Shown one piece after another: positions 19,941 to 27,816 of a stretch of DNA of 64,000 nucleotides. The stretch lies in assembly GCF_026627505.1 (NCBI RefSeq), contig NZ_JAPNLK010000029.1, forward strand, positions 24,124 through 88,123. The letters are read 5' to 3'. The notes beneath the pieces were generated by a model. The model was not told the origin of the DNA, ran no database searches, and worked only from the letters and a program-made list of their open reading frames with translations. Origin of the DNA: Streptomyces sp. H27-H5 (GTDB lineage Bacteria; Actinomycetota; Actinomycetes; Streptomycetales; Streptomycetaceae). The first letter of the stretch is position 1. Each line of letters starts with the position of its first letter. The position numbers and the translations under genes are program-made.

Positions 19941-20450
19941 GTGACGGAAGGCACCACCACCGCCGCCGCTGAGGGCGGCGACACCCTGACCCGCCTCGAA
20001 CAGGAGGGTGAGATCGCGGCCGACTACCTCGAGGGCCTGCTGGACATCGCCGACCTGGACGGCGACATCGACATGGACGTCGAGGCGGACCGCGCCGCGG
20101 TGTCGATCGTCAGCGACTCCGCCCGCGACCTGCAGAAGCTCGTGGGCCGCGACGGTGAGGTACTGGAAGCCCTTCAGGAGCTGACCCGCCTCGCCGTGCA
20201 CCGCGAGACCGGGGACCGCAGCCGGCTGATGCTGGACATCGCCGGGTTCCGCGCGAAGAAGCGCGAGGAGCTGGCCGTGATCGGCGCCCAGGCCGCGGCG
20301 GACGTGAAGGCCTCCGGTGAGCCGCTGAAGCTGGCTCCCATGACCCCCTTCGAGCGGAAGGTCGTCCACGACGCCGTGGCGGCCGCCGGTCTGAAGAGCG
20401 AGTCCGAGGGCGAGGAGCCGCAGCGCTTCGTCGTCGTACTCCCGGCCTGA
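19941..20450 (+). CDS. jag: RNA-binding protein Jag/KhpB (KH and R3H domains)
   Basis: 169 residues from GTG at 19941, with AGGAG about 9 nt upstream and 14 nt after yidC. The N-terminal part is acidic; a KH domain (about 60-110, RDLQKLVGRDGEVLEALQEL) and an R3H domain (LAPMTPFERKVVHDAVAA) follow. Jag/KhpB binds RNA and is linked to cell division and elongation in Gram-positive bacteria. The yidC-jag-rsmG order is conserved. Confidence 0.95.
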   Translation: MTEGTTTAAAEGGDTLTRLEQEGEIAADYLEGLLDIADLDGDIDMDVEADRAAVSIVSDSARDLQKLVGRDGEVLEALQELTRLAVHRETGDRSRLMLDIAGFRAKKREELAVIGAQAAADVKASGEPLKLAPMTPFERKVVHDAVAAAGLKSESEGEEPQRFVVVLPA

Positions 20451-20466
20451 CCGGAAGAGCGTGAGG

Positions 20467-20497
20467 TCGGCCCCGCCTGTGTCGCAGGCGGGGCCGA
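20467..20497 (+). terminator. Hairpin between jag and rsmG
   Basis: A 13-bp stem TCGGCCCCGCCTG (20467-20479) with its complement at 20485-20497 is followed by TGTTTGT. It lies 17 nt past the jag stop, so rsmG may need its own promoter. Confidence 0.75.
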
Positions 20498-20560
20498 TGT
20501 TTGTAAGCCTGGCAGTGCCCGTTGTTCGAAGAGTGAGTTCTGTACGGAAGGACGGTCCCC

Positions 20561-21277
20561 GTGACGGAGGCAGCTGAGCTTCCCCCGGCGCCCGAAGAGG
20601 CGCGTGCGGTATTCGGCGAGTTTTTCCCGGAAGCCGTGCGGTACGCGGAGCTGCTGGCGGACGCGGGAGTCACGCGCGGTCTGATCGGCCCGCGTGAGGT
20701 GCCCAGGTTGTGGGAGCGGCACCTGTTGAACTGCGCGGTCCTCTCCGAGGTCGTGCCCGAGGGCGTCACCGTGTGCGATGTGGGCTCCGGCGCCGGCCTC
20801 CCCGGCATCCCCCTGGCGCTGGTGCGCCGGGATCTGAAGATCACGTTGCTGGAACCGTTGCTGCGTCGGACGAACTTCCTCCAGGAAGCCGTGGAACTGC
20901 TGGGCCTCGACCACGTCACCGTGGTGCGCGGCCGGGCCGAGGAGGTCCTCGGCAAGGTGCAGCCCGTGCACGTGGTGACGGCGCGCGCGGTGGCCCCGCT
21001 CGACCGGCTGGCCGGCTGGGGTGTCCCCCTGCTGCGCCCGTACGGAGAGATGCTGGCGCTCAAGGGTGACACCGCCGAGGAGGAGCTGGTGGCGGCGAAG
21101 GTCGCGCTGGCGAAGCTCGGTGTGGTGAAGACCTCGGTGCTGCACGTGGGCGAGGGTGTCGTGGACCCCCTGTCGACGGTCGTGCGGGTCGAGGTGGGTG
21201 AGAGCCCCGGTGGGGTGAGGTTCGCGGCCAAACGGGCCAAGGCCGCCCGGACGAGCCGTACGCGCCGGCGCCGCTGA
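20561..21277 (+). CDS. rsmG: 16S rRNA (guanine527-N7)-methyltransferase RsmG/GidB
   Basis: 238 residues from GTG at 20561 with GGAAGGACGG upstream. It uses S-adenosylmethionine to methylate G527 in the 530 loop of 16S rRNA; loss gives low-level streptomycin resistance and, in Streptomyces, altered antibiotic production. SAM-binding motif I is CDVGSGAGLPGIPLAL, and the family motif LWERHLLNCAVL is present. The tail is basic (RTSRTRRRR). It precedes parAB. Confidence 0.97.
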   Translation: MTEAAELPPAPEEARAVFGEFFPEAVRYAELLADAGVTRGLIGPREVPRLWERHLLNCAVLSEVVPEGVTVCDVGSGAGLPGIPLALVRRDLKITLLEPLLRRTNFLQEAVELLGLDHVTVVRGRAEEVLGKVQPVHVVTARAVAPLDRLAGWGVPLLRPYGEMLALKGDTAEEELVAAKVALAKLGVVKTSVLHVGEGVVDPLSTVVRVEVGESPGGVRFAAKRAKAARTSRTRRRR

Positions 21278-21301
21278 CCACGCCGAGCGCCACCGATCAC
21301 T

Positions 21302-21330
21302 GAAATCCCCGTGAGTACTGCGGGGATTTC
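21302..21330 (+). terminator. Terminator after rsmG
   Basis: GAAATCCCCG (21302-21311) pairs perfectly with CGGGGATTTC (21321-21330), 25 nt past the rsmG stop. This isolates the parAB operon from rsmG. Confidence 0.75.
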
Positions 21331-21401
21331 AGGCGTGTTGGGGGCCTATCGGCAGGGGCGCCGGAGTGTCGGAGGGAGCTTGAGACTCCGTCCGGGCATC
21401 G

Positions 21402-21417
21402 TGTTTCACGTGAAACG
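21402..21417. promoter_or_regulatory. parS site 1
   Basis: TGTTTCACGTGAAACG, the ParB-binding palindrome core with one flank change, about 160 bp upstream of parA. Confidence 0.95.
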
Positions 21418-21499
21418 TCGCTCTCTGCTGCACGGAATCATCAGCCGCGGTCGTGCGGCTGCGTCCCCTCGCGAACGCAAGGCCGCAGGGGGGACGGAG

Positions 21500-21526
21500 T
21501 TGTCCACATCGGTGGATTCATCCACA
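21500..21526. promoter_or_regulatory. Two DnaA boxes upstream of parA
   Basis: TTGTCCACA at 21500-21508 is a perfect Streptomyces DnaA box, and TCATCCACA at 21518-21526 is close to it, with an opposing GGTGGATTC between them. They lie 40-60 bp before the parA start. Confidence 0.6.
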
Positions 21527-21562
21527 GGAGTTCGGGCCCCGCTGGTTCGCGGCCCCGGTGAC

Positions 21563-22651
21563 ATGGCAGGCTCTGTTCATCGCGAGCCTGATGTCGAGGA
21601 GAGTGACACCGTGCGGTCCGACGCCAACCTCGCGGGGCCGATGGCCGATCCGGTCCCTGGTCCCCGCTCTGAATCGCCGGGCGAGGATGTTTCACGTGAA
21701 ACATCGTCCCCCCTGGTGGACAACGAAGACACACCCATCGGTCGAGCCGCCCAGATCGCGGTCGACGCGCTGGGCCGTGCGGGTGAACGCCTGCCCCGAC
21801 CCGCGCAGACGCGGGTCATGGTGGTGGCGAACCAGAAGGGCGGCGTGGGCAAGACCACCACGACCGTGAATCTGGCGGCCTCGCTGGCCCTGCACGGTGC
21901 GCGGGTGTTGGTGATCGACCTCGACCCGCAGGGCAACGCCTCCACGGCGCTGGGGATCGACCACCACGCGGACGTGCCGTCCATCTACGACGTGCTCGTG
22001 GACAGCCGGCCCCTGCTGGAGGTCGTTCAGCCGGTGGTGGACGTGGAGGGCCTGTTCTGTGCCCCGGCGACGATCGACCTGGCGGGTGCGGAGATCGAGC
22101 TGGTGTCGCTGGTGGCTCGCGAGAGCCGGCTCCAGCGGGCGATCCAGGCGTACGAGCAGCCGCTGGACTACATCCTGATCGACTGCCCGCCCTCCCTGGG
22201 GCTGCTGACGGTGAACGCGATGGTCGCGGGCGCCGAGGTACTGATCCCGATCCAGTGCGAGTACTACGCGCTGGAGGGTCTGGGGCAGCTGCTGCGCAAC
22301 GTCGATCTGGTGCGGGCCCACCTGAACCCGACACTGCACGTCTCCACGATCCTGCTGACCATGTACGACGGCAGAACGCGGATGGCCTCGCAGGTGGCGG
22401 ACGAGGTGCGCACGCACTTCGGCAAGGAGGTGCTGAAGACCAGCATCCCGCGCTCGGTGCGCATCTCCGAGGCCCCGAGCTACGGTCAGACGGTTCTCAC
22501 GTACGACCCGGGCTCCAGCGGAGCCCTTTCCTACCTGGAAGCCGCGCGGGAGATCGCGCTGCGGGGGGCCGGAATCCATTACGACGCCCAGCATGCCCAT
22601 CTGGGCGCGGGCACGAACAGCACGCAGAGCATGGCGGAGGGGATCCAGTGA
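21563..22651 (+). CDS. parA: Chromosome partitioning ATPase ParA (Soj)
   Basis: 362 residues if started at ATG 21563 (MAGSVHREPDVEE). An in-frame GTG at 21611 has a better ribosome-binding site (GAGGAG about 9 nt upstream) and would give 346 residues; the frame is also open to 21311, but that part carries terminator, parS and DnaA-box sequences and is not likely coding. Deviant Walker A KGGVGKT is at 92-98, and Walker B lies in YILIDCPPSLG. The ATP-dependent dimer binds DNA and moves ParB-parS complexes, mainly in sporogenic hyphae in Streptomyces. parS site 2 lies within the coding sequence. Confidence 0.97.
   Translation: MAGSVHREPDVEESDTVRSDANLAGPMADPVPGPRSESPGEDVSRETSSPLVDNEDTPIGRAAQIAVDALGRAGERLPRPAQTRVMVVANQKGGVGKTTTTVNLAASLALHGARVLVIDLDPQGNASTALGIDHHADVPSIYDVLVDSRPLLEVVQPVVDVEGLFCAPATIDLAGAEIELVSLVARESRLQRAIQAYEQPLDYILIDCPPSLGLLTVNAMVAGAEVLIPIQCEYYALEGLGQLLRNVDLVRAHLNPTLHVSTILLTMYDGRTRMASQVADEVRTHFGKEVLKTSIPRSVRISEAPSYGQTVLTYDPGSSGALSYLEAAREIALRGAGIHYDAQHAHLGAGTNSTQSMAEGIQ
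21688..21703. promoter_or_regulatory. parS site 2 (inside parA)
   Basis: A perfect 16-bp TGTTTCACGTGAAACA, encoding part of the VSRET peptide in the ParA N-terminal extension. Confidence 0.97.
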
Positions 22652-23736
22652 GTGAGCGACGTAGGGGGCTGGGACGGGGGCTCGGCGCGCTGATTCCCGC
22701 AGCTCCGCAGGAGAGGACACCGGCGGCCGAGGAAGGTTCGACGCCTCAGGCGGCCGGGCAGGTGCTGACGTCCGATCGCGGTATCGCGGCGGCGAAGCTC
22801 GCGGCGCTGGCGCAGGCCGATGTTTCACGTGAAACCTCGGAGGCGGCCGCGCCGGTGCGTGTGCCGGAGCAGGCGGCGCCGCCGGCCAATGAGGTGGCCG
22901 GGGCGACGTTCGCGGAACTTCCGATGGACGCGATCGTGCCGAACCCGCGGCAGCCCCGTGATGTGTTCGACGAGGACGCGTTGGCGGAGCTGGTGACCTC
23001 CATCCAGGAGGTGGGCCTGCTCCAGCCGGTGGTGGTGCGGCAGTCCGCGCCGGGTCGCTATGAGCTGATCATGGGCGAGCGGCGTTGGCGGGCGTGCCGG
23101 GAGGCGGGGCTGGACTCCATCCCGGCGATCATCCGGGCCACGGACGACGAGAAGCTGCTGCTGGACGCGCTCCTGGAGAACCTGCACCGGGCGCAGCTCA
23201 ATCCCCTGGAGGAGGCGGCCGCGTACGACCAGCTGCTCAAGGACTTCAACTGCACGCACGATCAGCTGGCCGACCGGATCGGGCGTTCGCGTCCGCAGGT
23301 GTCGAACACGCTGCGGCTGCTGAGGCTTTCCGCCTCGGTGCAGCGGCGGGTGGCGGCGGGTGTCCTGTCCGCCGGTCACGCGAGGGCTCTCCTGTCCGTG
23401 GAGGACTCCGAGGTCCAGGACAAGCTGGCACACCGGATCGTGGCCGAGGGGCTGTCGGTGCGCGCGGTCGAGGAGATCGTGACGCTGATGGGCTCGGAGC
23501 CGTCGAGCAGTGTGAAGCCGAAGGGTCCTCGGGCGGGTGCCCGGGTGGCGCCGGCGCTCAGCGAGTTGGCGACGCGGCTGTCGGACCGGTTCGAGACCCG
23601 GGTGAAGGTGGACCTGGGCCAGAAGAAGGGCAAGATCACCGTCGAGTTCGCCTCGATGGAGGATCTGGAGCGGATTCTGGGGACGCTCGCACCGGGCGAG
23701 GGCCGGGTGCTCGACCAGGGGCTCTCCGGGGAGTAG
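22648..23736 (+). CDS. parB: Chromosome partitioning protein ParB (Spo0J), CTPase clamp
   Basis: 362 residues from GTG at 22648, overlapping the parA stop by 4 nt. The N-terminus RRGLGRGLGALIP is the usual ParA-contacting segment. The CTP-binding/ParB_N domain contains NPRQPRD and GERRWRACREAG, followed by LLENLHRAQLNPLEEAAAY; the helix-turn-helix (DRIGRSRPQVSNTLRLLRL) reads parS; the C-terminal dimer domain ends KITVEFASMEDLERIL. ParB loads at parS and spreads to form the segregation complex. parS site 3 lies inside the gene. A strong terminator follows. Confidence 0.98.
   Translation: MSERRRGLGRGLGALIPAAPQERTPAAEEGSTPQAAGQVLTSDRGIAAAKLAALAQADVSRETSEAAAPVRVPEQAAPPANEVAGATFAELPMDAIVPNPRQPRDVFDEDALAELVTSIQEVGLLQPVVVRQSAPGRYELIMGERRWRACREAGLDSIPAIIRATDDEKLLLDALLENLHRAQLNPLEEAAAYDQLLKDFNCTHDQLADRIGRSRPQVSNTLRLLRLSASVQRRVAAGVLSAGHARALLSVEDSEVQDKLAHRIVAEGLSVRAVEEIVTLMGSEPSSSVKPKGPRAGARVAPALSELATRLSDRFETRVKVDLGQKKGKITVEFASMEDLERILGTLAPGEGRVLDQGLSGE
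22821..22836. promoter_or_regulatory. parS site 3 (inside parB)
   Basis: TGTTTCACGTGAAACC, one flank mismatch, again in the VSRET reading register. Confidence 0.95.
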
Positions 23737-23763
23737 AAGCAGGGCTTCGACAGCGGAGCCGAG

Positions 23764-23803
23764 GGGCGGGTCGTGCCGGGTGTCCGGTACGACCCGCCCT
23801 TTT
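23764..23803 (+). terminator. Intrinsic terminator of parAB
   Basis: A 16-bp stem (23764-23779 with 23784-23799, one G:T pair) with a GTGT loop is followed directly by TTTT. Confidence 0.88.
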
Positions 23804-23826
23804 GTCGCAGCGGATACGATGCGTGT

Positions 23827-24450
23827 ATGGGTCGTCGGTTGGTGCCGCTCACGCTGGACAACCTCCAGGACCTGCCCCGACGTTGCCGCACCTGCGTGTT
23901 CTGGGAGCTCGATCCGGTCACCGGTGAGGCCGCCGTGAAGGCGGGTACTCCGGAGCTGGAGAAGGAGGCGTGGATCTCCGCCGTCCTGCTGGAGTGGGGC
24001 TCGTGCGGTCGGGTGGTCTACGTCGACGAGGTGCCGGTGGGCTTCGTGCTGTACGCGCCACCGGCGTACGTGCCGCGGGCCGCTTCGTTCCCCACCAGCC
24101 CGGTGTCTCCGGACGCGGTGCAGTTGATCACGGCGTGGATCATGCCCGGATACCAGGGCCAGGGCCTGGGGCGGGTCATGGTCCAAACGGTCGCGAAGGA
24201 TCTGCTGCGGCGGGGCTTCCGGGCGATCGAGGCGTTCGGGGACGCACGCTGGGAACGCCCGGCCTGTCTGTTGCCGGCGGACCATCTGCTGTCGGTGGGC
24301 TTCAAGACGGTACGGCCGCATCCGGCGCACCCGAGGTTGCGGCTGGAGCTGCGGTCGACGCTGTCGTGGAAGGAAGACGTGGAGCTGGCGCTGGACCGGC
24401 TGTTGGGCGGGGCCCGGGCGCGCAAGGAGCCGGCACTGCGCCCGTTGTGA
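23827..24450 (+). CDS. GNAT-family N-acetyltransferase
   Basis: 207 residues from ATG at 23827. The acetyl-CoA-binding motif A is present as MPGYQGQGLGRVMVQTVAKDL. The N-terminus has a Cys-rich patch (LPRRCRTCVFWE), unusual for GNATs and possibly metal-binding or redox-sensitive. The substrate is unknown. A gene of this type follows parB in other Streptomyces. It converges on trxA, with a terminator and parS between them. Confidence 0.9.
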   Translation: MGRRLVPLTLDNLQDLPRRCRTCVFWELDPVTGEAAVKAGTPELEKEAWISAVLLEWGSCGRVVYVDEVPVGFVLYAPPAYVPRAASFPTSPVSPDAVQLITAWIMPGYQGQGLGRVMVQTVAKDLLRRGFRAIEAFGDARWERPACLLPADHLLSVGFKTVRPHPAHPRLRLELRSTLSWKEDVELALDRLLGGARARKEPALRPL

Positions 24451-24482
24451 ACCGGGTATGTGAAGTGAACCGGGTATGCGAA
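24447..24482. repeat. 18-bp tandem duplication
   Basis: Two adjacent copies (24447-24464 and 24465-24482) of GTGAACCGGGTATG(T/C)GAA differ at one base. The duplication begins at the GNAT stop codon and abuts the terminator hairpin. Confidence 0.8.
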
Positions 24483-24514
24483 CGGGGCCGCCCCTTTGAG
24501 GGGGCGGCCCCGTT
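24481..24514. terminator. Bidirectional terminator between the GNAT gene and trxA
   Basis: A 14-bp perfect stem (24481-24494 with 24501-24514) has A/T ends on both sides. Its right arm runs into parS site 4. Confidence 0.85.
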
Positions 24515-24526
24515 TCACGTGAAACA
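24511..24526. promoter_or_regulatory. parS site 4
   Basis: CGTTTCACGTGAAACA overlaps the terminator arm by four bases, between convergent genes. Confidence 0.95.
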
Positions 24527-24535
24527 AGCAGTGGA

Positions 24536-24880
24536 TCAGCCGACGGGCTTGATGGTCACGAAACCATCGAGGTCGCGCAGGATGGCGGCCTTCGGCTTGG
24601 CACCGACGATGGTCTTGACGACCTCGCCACCCTGGTAGACGTTCAGGGTCGGGATGGACATGACGCCGTACTTGGCGGCGGTGTCCGGGTTCTGGTCGAT
24701 GTTCAGCTTGACGATCTCGATCTCGTCGCCGTACTCGGCCGCGATGGCCTCCAGGGACGGGGCGATCTGGCGGCACGGGCCGCACCATTCGGCCCAGAAG
24801 TCCACCAGGACGGGCTTGTCACTGGCCAGGACGTCCTGATCGAAGCTGGCGTCGGTCACGGTCTTGAGGGTGCCGGCCAC
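24536..24880 (-). CDS. trxA: Thioredoxin
   Basis: 114 residues from GTG at 24880, with AAGGAGG upstream. The active-site motif WCGPC lies in VDFWAEWCGPCRQIAP, and the conserved cis-Pro is in MSIPTLNVYQGG. It reduces protein disulfides and is itself reduced by the thioredoxin reductase encoded immediately upstream in the same operon (54-nt gap). Full length. Confidence 0.97.
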   Translation of the reverse strand: MAGTLKTVTDASFDQDVLASDKPVLVDFWAEWCGPCRQIAPSLEAIAAEYGDEIEIVKLNIDQNPDTAAKYGVMSIPTLNVYQGGEVVKTIVGAKPKAAILRDLDGFVTIKPVG

Positions 24881-24934
24881 AGCGGCCTCCTTATTTCCTT
24901 CTGCGGGGTGTGCGGGGTGTGGGGTGGTGCTGGA

Positions 24935-25894
24935 TCAGACGGCCGCGTGGGCCTTCTCGGCGTCCGCGACCGCGGCGAGGAAGCGCTCCGCGTCGAGGGC
25001 GGCCGAGCAGCCGGTGCCGGCGGCGGTGATCGCCTGACGGTAGGTGTGGTCCACGACGTCGCCGGCGCCGAAGACACCGGTGAGGTTGGTGCGCGTGGAC
25101 GGCGCGGCGACCTTGAGGTAGCCCTCGTCGTCCAGGTCCAACTGCCCCGTGAACAGCTCCGTACGCGGGTCGTGGCCGACGGCGATGAAGAGGCCGGTCA
25201 CGGGCAGCTCGGAGGTCTCACCGGTCTTGGTGTTGCGCAGGGTGAGACCGGAAAGCTTCTGCTCGCCGTGGATCTCGGCGACCTCGCTGTCCCAGGCGAA
25301 CTTGATCTTCGGGTCGGCGAAGGCGCGGTCCTGCATGGTCTTGGAGGCGCGCAGGCTGTCACGACGGTGGACGATGGTGACGCTCTTGGCGAAGCGGGAG
25401 AGGAAGGTCGCCTCCTCCATCGCGGTGTCGCCGCCGCCGACGACGGCGATGTCCTGGTCCTTGAAGAAGAACCCGTCACAGGTGGCGCACCAGGAGACTC
25501 CGCGGCCGGAGAGGGTGTCCTCGTTCGGCAGGCCGAGCTTGCGGTGCTGGGAACCGGTGGTGACGATGACGGCCTTGGCGCGGTGCACGGTACCGGCGGT
25601 GTCGGTGACGGTCTTGATGTCGCCGGTGAGGTCCACGGCCACGACGTCGTCGGGGACCAGCTCGGCGCCGAAGCGCTCGGCCTGACCGCGCATGTTGTCC
25701 ATGAGGTCAGGACCCATGATGCCGTCTTGGAACCCGGGGAAGTTCTCGACCTCGGTGGTGTTCATGAGCGCACCGCCGGCGGTGACGGCTCCCTCGAAGA
25801 CCAAGGGGTTGAGCGAAGCGCGTGCGGTGTACAGGGCGGCCGTGTAACCGGCCGGCCCGGAGCCGATGATGATCACGTTTCGTACGTCGCTCAC
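24935..25894 (-). CDS. trxB: Thioredoxin reductase (NADPH)
   Basis: 319 residues from GTG at 25894, with GAGGAAAG about 7 nt upstream. The FAD-binding GSGPAGYTAALY is at the N-terminus, the redox-active CATC is in GVSWCATCDGFF, the NADPH-binding motif is VVGGGDTAMEEA, and the second FAD motif is GVFGAGDVVD. It transfers electrons from NADPH to thioredoxin. Upstream is a clear SigR-type promoter. trxB-trxA beside sigM near the origin is shared with mycobacteria. Confidence 0.98.
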   Translation of the reverse strand: MSDVRNVIIIGSGPAGYTAALYTARASLNPLVFEGAVTAGGALMNTTEVENFPGFQDGIMGPDLMDNMRGQAERFGAELVPDDVVAVDLTGDIKTVTDTAGTVHRAKAVIVTTGSQHRKLGLPNEDTLSGRGVSWCATCDGFFFKDQDIAVVGGGDTAMEEATFLSRFAKSVTIVHRRDSLRASKTMQDRAFADPKIKFAWDSEVAEIHGEQKLSGLTLRNTKTGETSELPVTGLFIAVGHDPRTELFTGQLDLDDEGYLKVAAPSTRTNLTGVFGAGDVVDHTYRQAITAAGTGCSAALDAERFLAAVADAEKAHAAV

Positions 25895-25963
25895 GGGTTC
25901 TTTCCTCGTCTCTGCGGACTGCGTGCTGCCTACCGGGGGCCGGTGCGGACCTTCACCCCACCC

Positions 25964-25989
25964 AACGGATCCTACGGCGCGCGCATTCC
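25964..25989 (-). promoter_or_regulatory. SigR-type (disulfide stress) promoter of trxBA
   Basis: On the minus strand GGAAT (25989-25985), an 18-nt spacer and GTT (25966-25964) match the Streptomyces SigR consensus. It lies 70 nt upstream of the trxB start. trxBA is a known direct SigR target in S. coelicolor; assignment here is by motif. Confidence 0.8.
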
Positions 25990-26018
25990 CCACTTTTCCC
26001 CATGCCGTCCCGAACGTT

Positions 26019-26957
26019 TCAGGTCCGCGGGTAGGTCCTGGTCAGGAGGGGCTTCCCCGGGGCCGCCGCGGCGGTGTCACCACAGCCGGCGTCGACCAGG
26101 TAGGCGTCCGCCCTGGCGAGGTCACCGGGGTGCGGAAGGACCACGAGGTACACGTCGGTGCCCCGGTAGGTGCCGCGTTCGGTGGCGATCGGGGTGTCCG
26201 GCCGGCCGGTGGCGGCCTGTACGCACGGGGGGACCGGCGCGGCCCGCCGGTCGGAGGGCGCCACCCCGGAAGGAGGAGCGTTCTCCATTCCGTACGTGTT
26301 GTTCTTCTCCCCCTGTACGCCCGGGTCTTGCTTCCCCGAGGCGAGCAGTTGCCGGACGCTGTCCTGGAGCCCCTGCGCGGTGTAGGTGCCCTCGTCGGAT
26401 CGGCCGGTCGAGGTCGCCGCGTCGCTGCGACCGGCGGTGCTCTGGGGGCGCGTGCCGTCGAGTCCGTTGACGAGGAGGATTCCGAGGGCGCAGGCCGCCG
26501 CTCCGGCCAGCCCGGCGATGACAGCGATCCGGCGGCGTGCGCGGCGACGGCCGGGTCCGGTTGGGCCGGCCGGGTGACCGCCGGGTCGGCGGGCCTCGGA
26601 TCCGGGGACCCGGGAGGGCGTTGTTTCACGTGAAACAACGCTGTCGCTCGCGTTGTCGCGCGTGTGGTCGGGCATCTGGGCGGGCTCGGCGCGGTGCGCC
26701 GTGGAGCCGAGCAGCGCTTCGGCGGCGAGAGCCGCGTCGATCCGGCCCGCGACGTCGGACGGCATCCGGGCGGGGCCGGGAAGCGTGCCGAGCAGGGCGC
26801 GGATTTCCTCCAGGGAGGCACGGACGTCGGCGCACAGGGCACACGTGTCGAGGTGCCGGCGTACCTCGGCGGTGCGCGACGGCGAGAGCAGTCCTTCGGT
26901 CAGGTCGGAGATCTCCGAGACGTCCGGGTGCCGGATCGTGCCGGTTGGGGGGTTCAC
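26019..26957 (-). CDS. Membrane anti-sigma factor of SigM (zinc-finger type)
   Basis: 312 residues from GTG at 26957, overlapping the sigM stop (GTGA). The N-terminal zinc-binding anti-sigma motif Hx3Cx2C is present as HLDTCALC (about residues 35-42). A disordered linker contains VSRET encoded by parS site 5; one transmembrane helix (RIAVIAGLAGAAACALGILL) follows, then an extracellular domain with two Cys. It is expected to hold SigM at the membrane until an envelope or redox signal releases it (inference from family and operon position). Confidence 0.9.
   Translation of the reverse strand: MNPPTGTIRHPDVSEISDLTEGLLSPSRTAEVRRHLDTCALCADVRASLEEIRALLGTLPGPARMPSDVAGRIDAALAAEALLGSTAHRAEPAQMPDHTRDNASDSVVSRETTPSRVPGSEARRPGGHPAGPTGPGRRRARRRIAVIAGLAGAAACALGILLVNGLDGTRPQSTAGRSDAATSTGRSDEGTYTAQGLQDSVRQLLASGKQDPGVQGEKNNTYGMENAPPSGVAPSDRRAAPVPPCVQAATGRPDTPIATERGTYRGTDVYLVVLPHPGDLARADAYLVDAGCGDTAAAAPGKPLLTRTYPRT
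26622..26637. promoter_or_regulatory. parS site 5 (inside the anti-sigma gene)
   Basis: A perfect TGTTTCACGTGAAACA within the linker-coding part of the gene. Confidence 0.97.
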
Positions 26958-27652
26958 GGACGTCCACCTCCGCCCTTCACTGCGTCTGGGTCTGGATGCC
27001 GGGGGTCTGCCGCTGGTGGGACGGATGTGCCCGGCGTCCGGTTCCTTCCCCGCTCGGTGGCGGTGTTATCCCCGGCATTCGTGCGCAGATGAGTGAGCAT
27101 CGGGACGAGTTTCGCCCGGCCCCGCGCACAGCGGCTCTTCACGGTGCCCGTCGGCACGTCGAGGAGACGGGCGGCCTCGGCGACGGGGTATCCCTGCATG
27201 TCGACGAGGACCAGCGCGGCCCGCTGATCGGCCGGGAGGGTGCTGAGGGCGGCCAGCAGCTCGCGATGGAGGTCCTGGCGCTCCGCAGGGGCCTCCGCGG
27301 ACTCGTGGGGCTCCAGGAGCCGCTCCAGCCGCTCCGTGTCGTCGAGCGGGGAGGTCTTGCGGGTGGCAGCCTTGCGGGCGCGGTCCAGGCAGGCGTTCAC
27401 GGTGATCCGGTGCAGCCAGGTCGTGACGGCCGAGTCCCCCCGGAAGGTGTGGGCGGCCCGATAGGCGGAGACCAGGGCGTCCTGCACGGCGTCGGCCGCT
27501 TCCTCGCGGTCGCCGAGGGTGCGCAGGGCGACGGCCCACATCCGGTCGCGGTGACGGCGTACGAGTTCGCCGAAGGCGTCGGGGTCCCCGTCGACGTGCA
27601 GGGCCAGGAGTTCCTGGTCGCTGTGGCCGTCGGCCGTTGCTTCGTGCGTCAC
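26954..27652 (-). CDS. sigM: ECF sigma factor SigM
   Basis: 232 residues from GTG at 27652 (GGGAG upstream); a longer open frame exists but lacks a ribosome-binding site. Sigma region 2 is visible (AFGELVRRHRDRMWAVALRT, DREEAADAVQDALVSAYR) and region 4 (ALSTLPADQRAALVLVDMQG, then VPTGTVKSRCARGRAKL). The tail is Pro/Arg-rich. It directs RNA polymerase to envelope or stress promoters and is controlled by the overlapping anti-sigma gene. The sigM-anti-sigma-trxB-trxA order matches the mycobacterial origin region. Confidence 0.95.
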   Translation of the reverse strand: MTHEATADGHSDQELLALHVDGDPDAFGELVRRHRDRMWAVALRTLGDREEAADAVQDALVSAYRAAHTFRGDSAVTTWLHRITVNACLDRARKAATRKTSPLDDTERLERLLEPHESAEAPAERQDLHRELLAALSTLPADQRAALVLVDMQGYPVAEAARLLDVPTGTVKSRCARGRAKLVPMLTHLRTNAGDNTATERGRNRTPGTSVPPAADPRHPDPDAVKGGGGRP

Positions 27653-27750
27653 ACCTCGCTCCCTTCCGGGATGGAGATTAGGGCCTGCGTCGGTCGAGCA
27701 CGAGGGCCCCCGGGTGATCGGGGAGGTGCGCGGGTCGCGGCCCACATGAG

Positions 27751-27798
27751 GAAGCCGCGCTGCCGAAGGGGTGGAGGGCCTTTCGGTGCGGCGGCTTC
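27751..27798 (-). terminator. Hairpin after the pseudokinase gene
   Basis: GAAGCCGC (27751-27758) pairs with GCGGCTTC (27791-27798), with further inner pairing. It lies between the pseudokinase stop and sigM on the minus strand. Confidence 0.6.
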
Positions 27799-27816
27799 GT
27801 CGTGTGGGGGTGGGGC

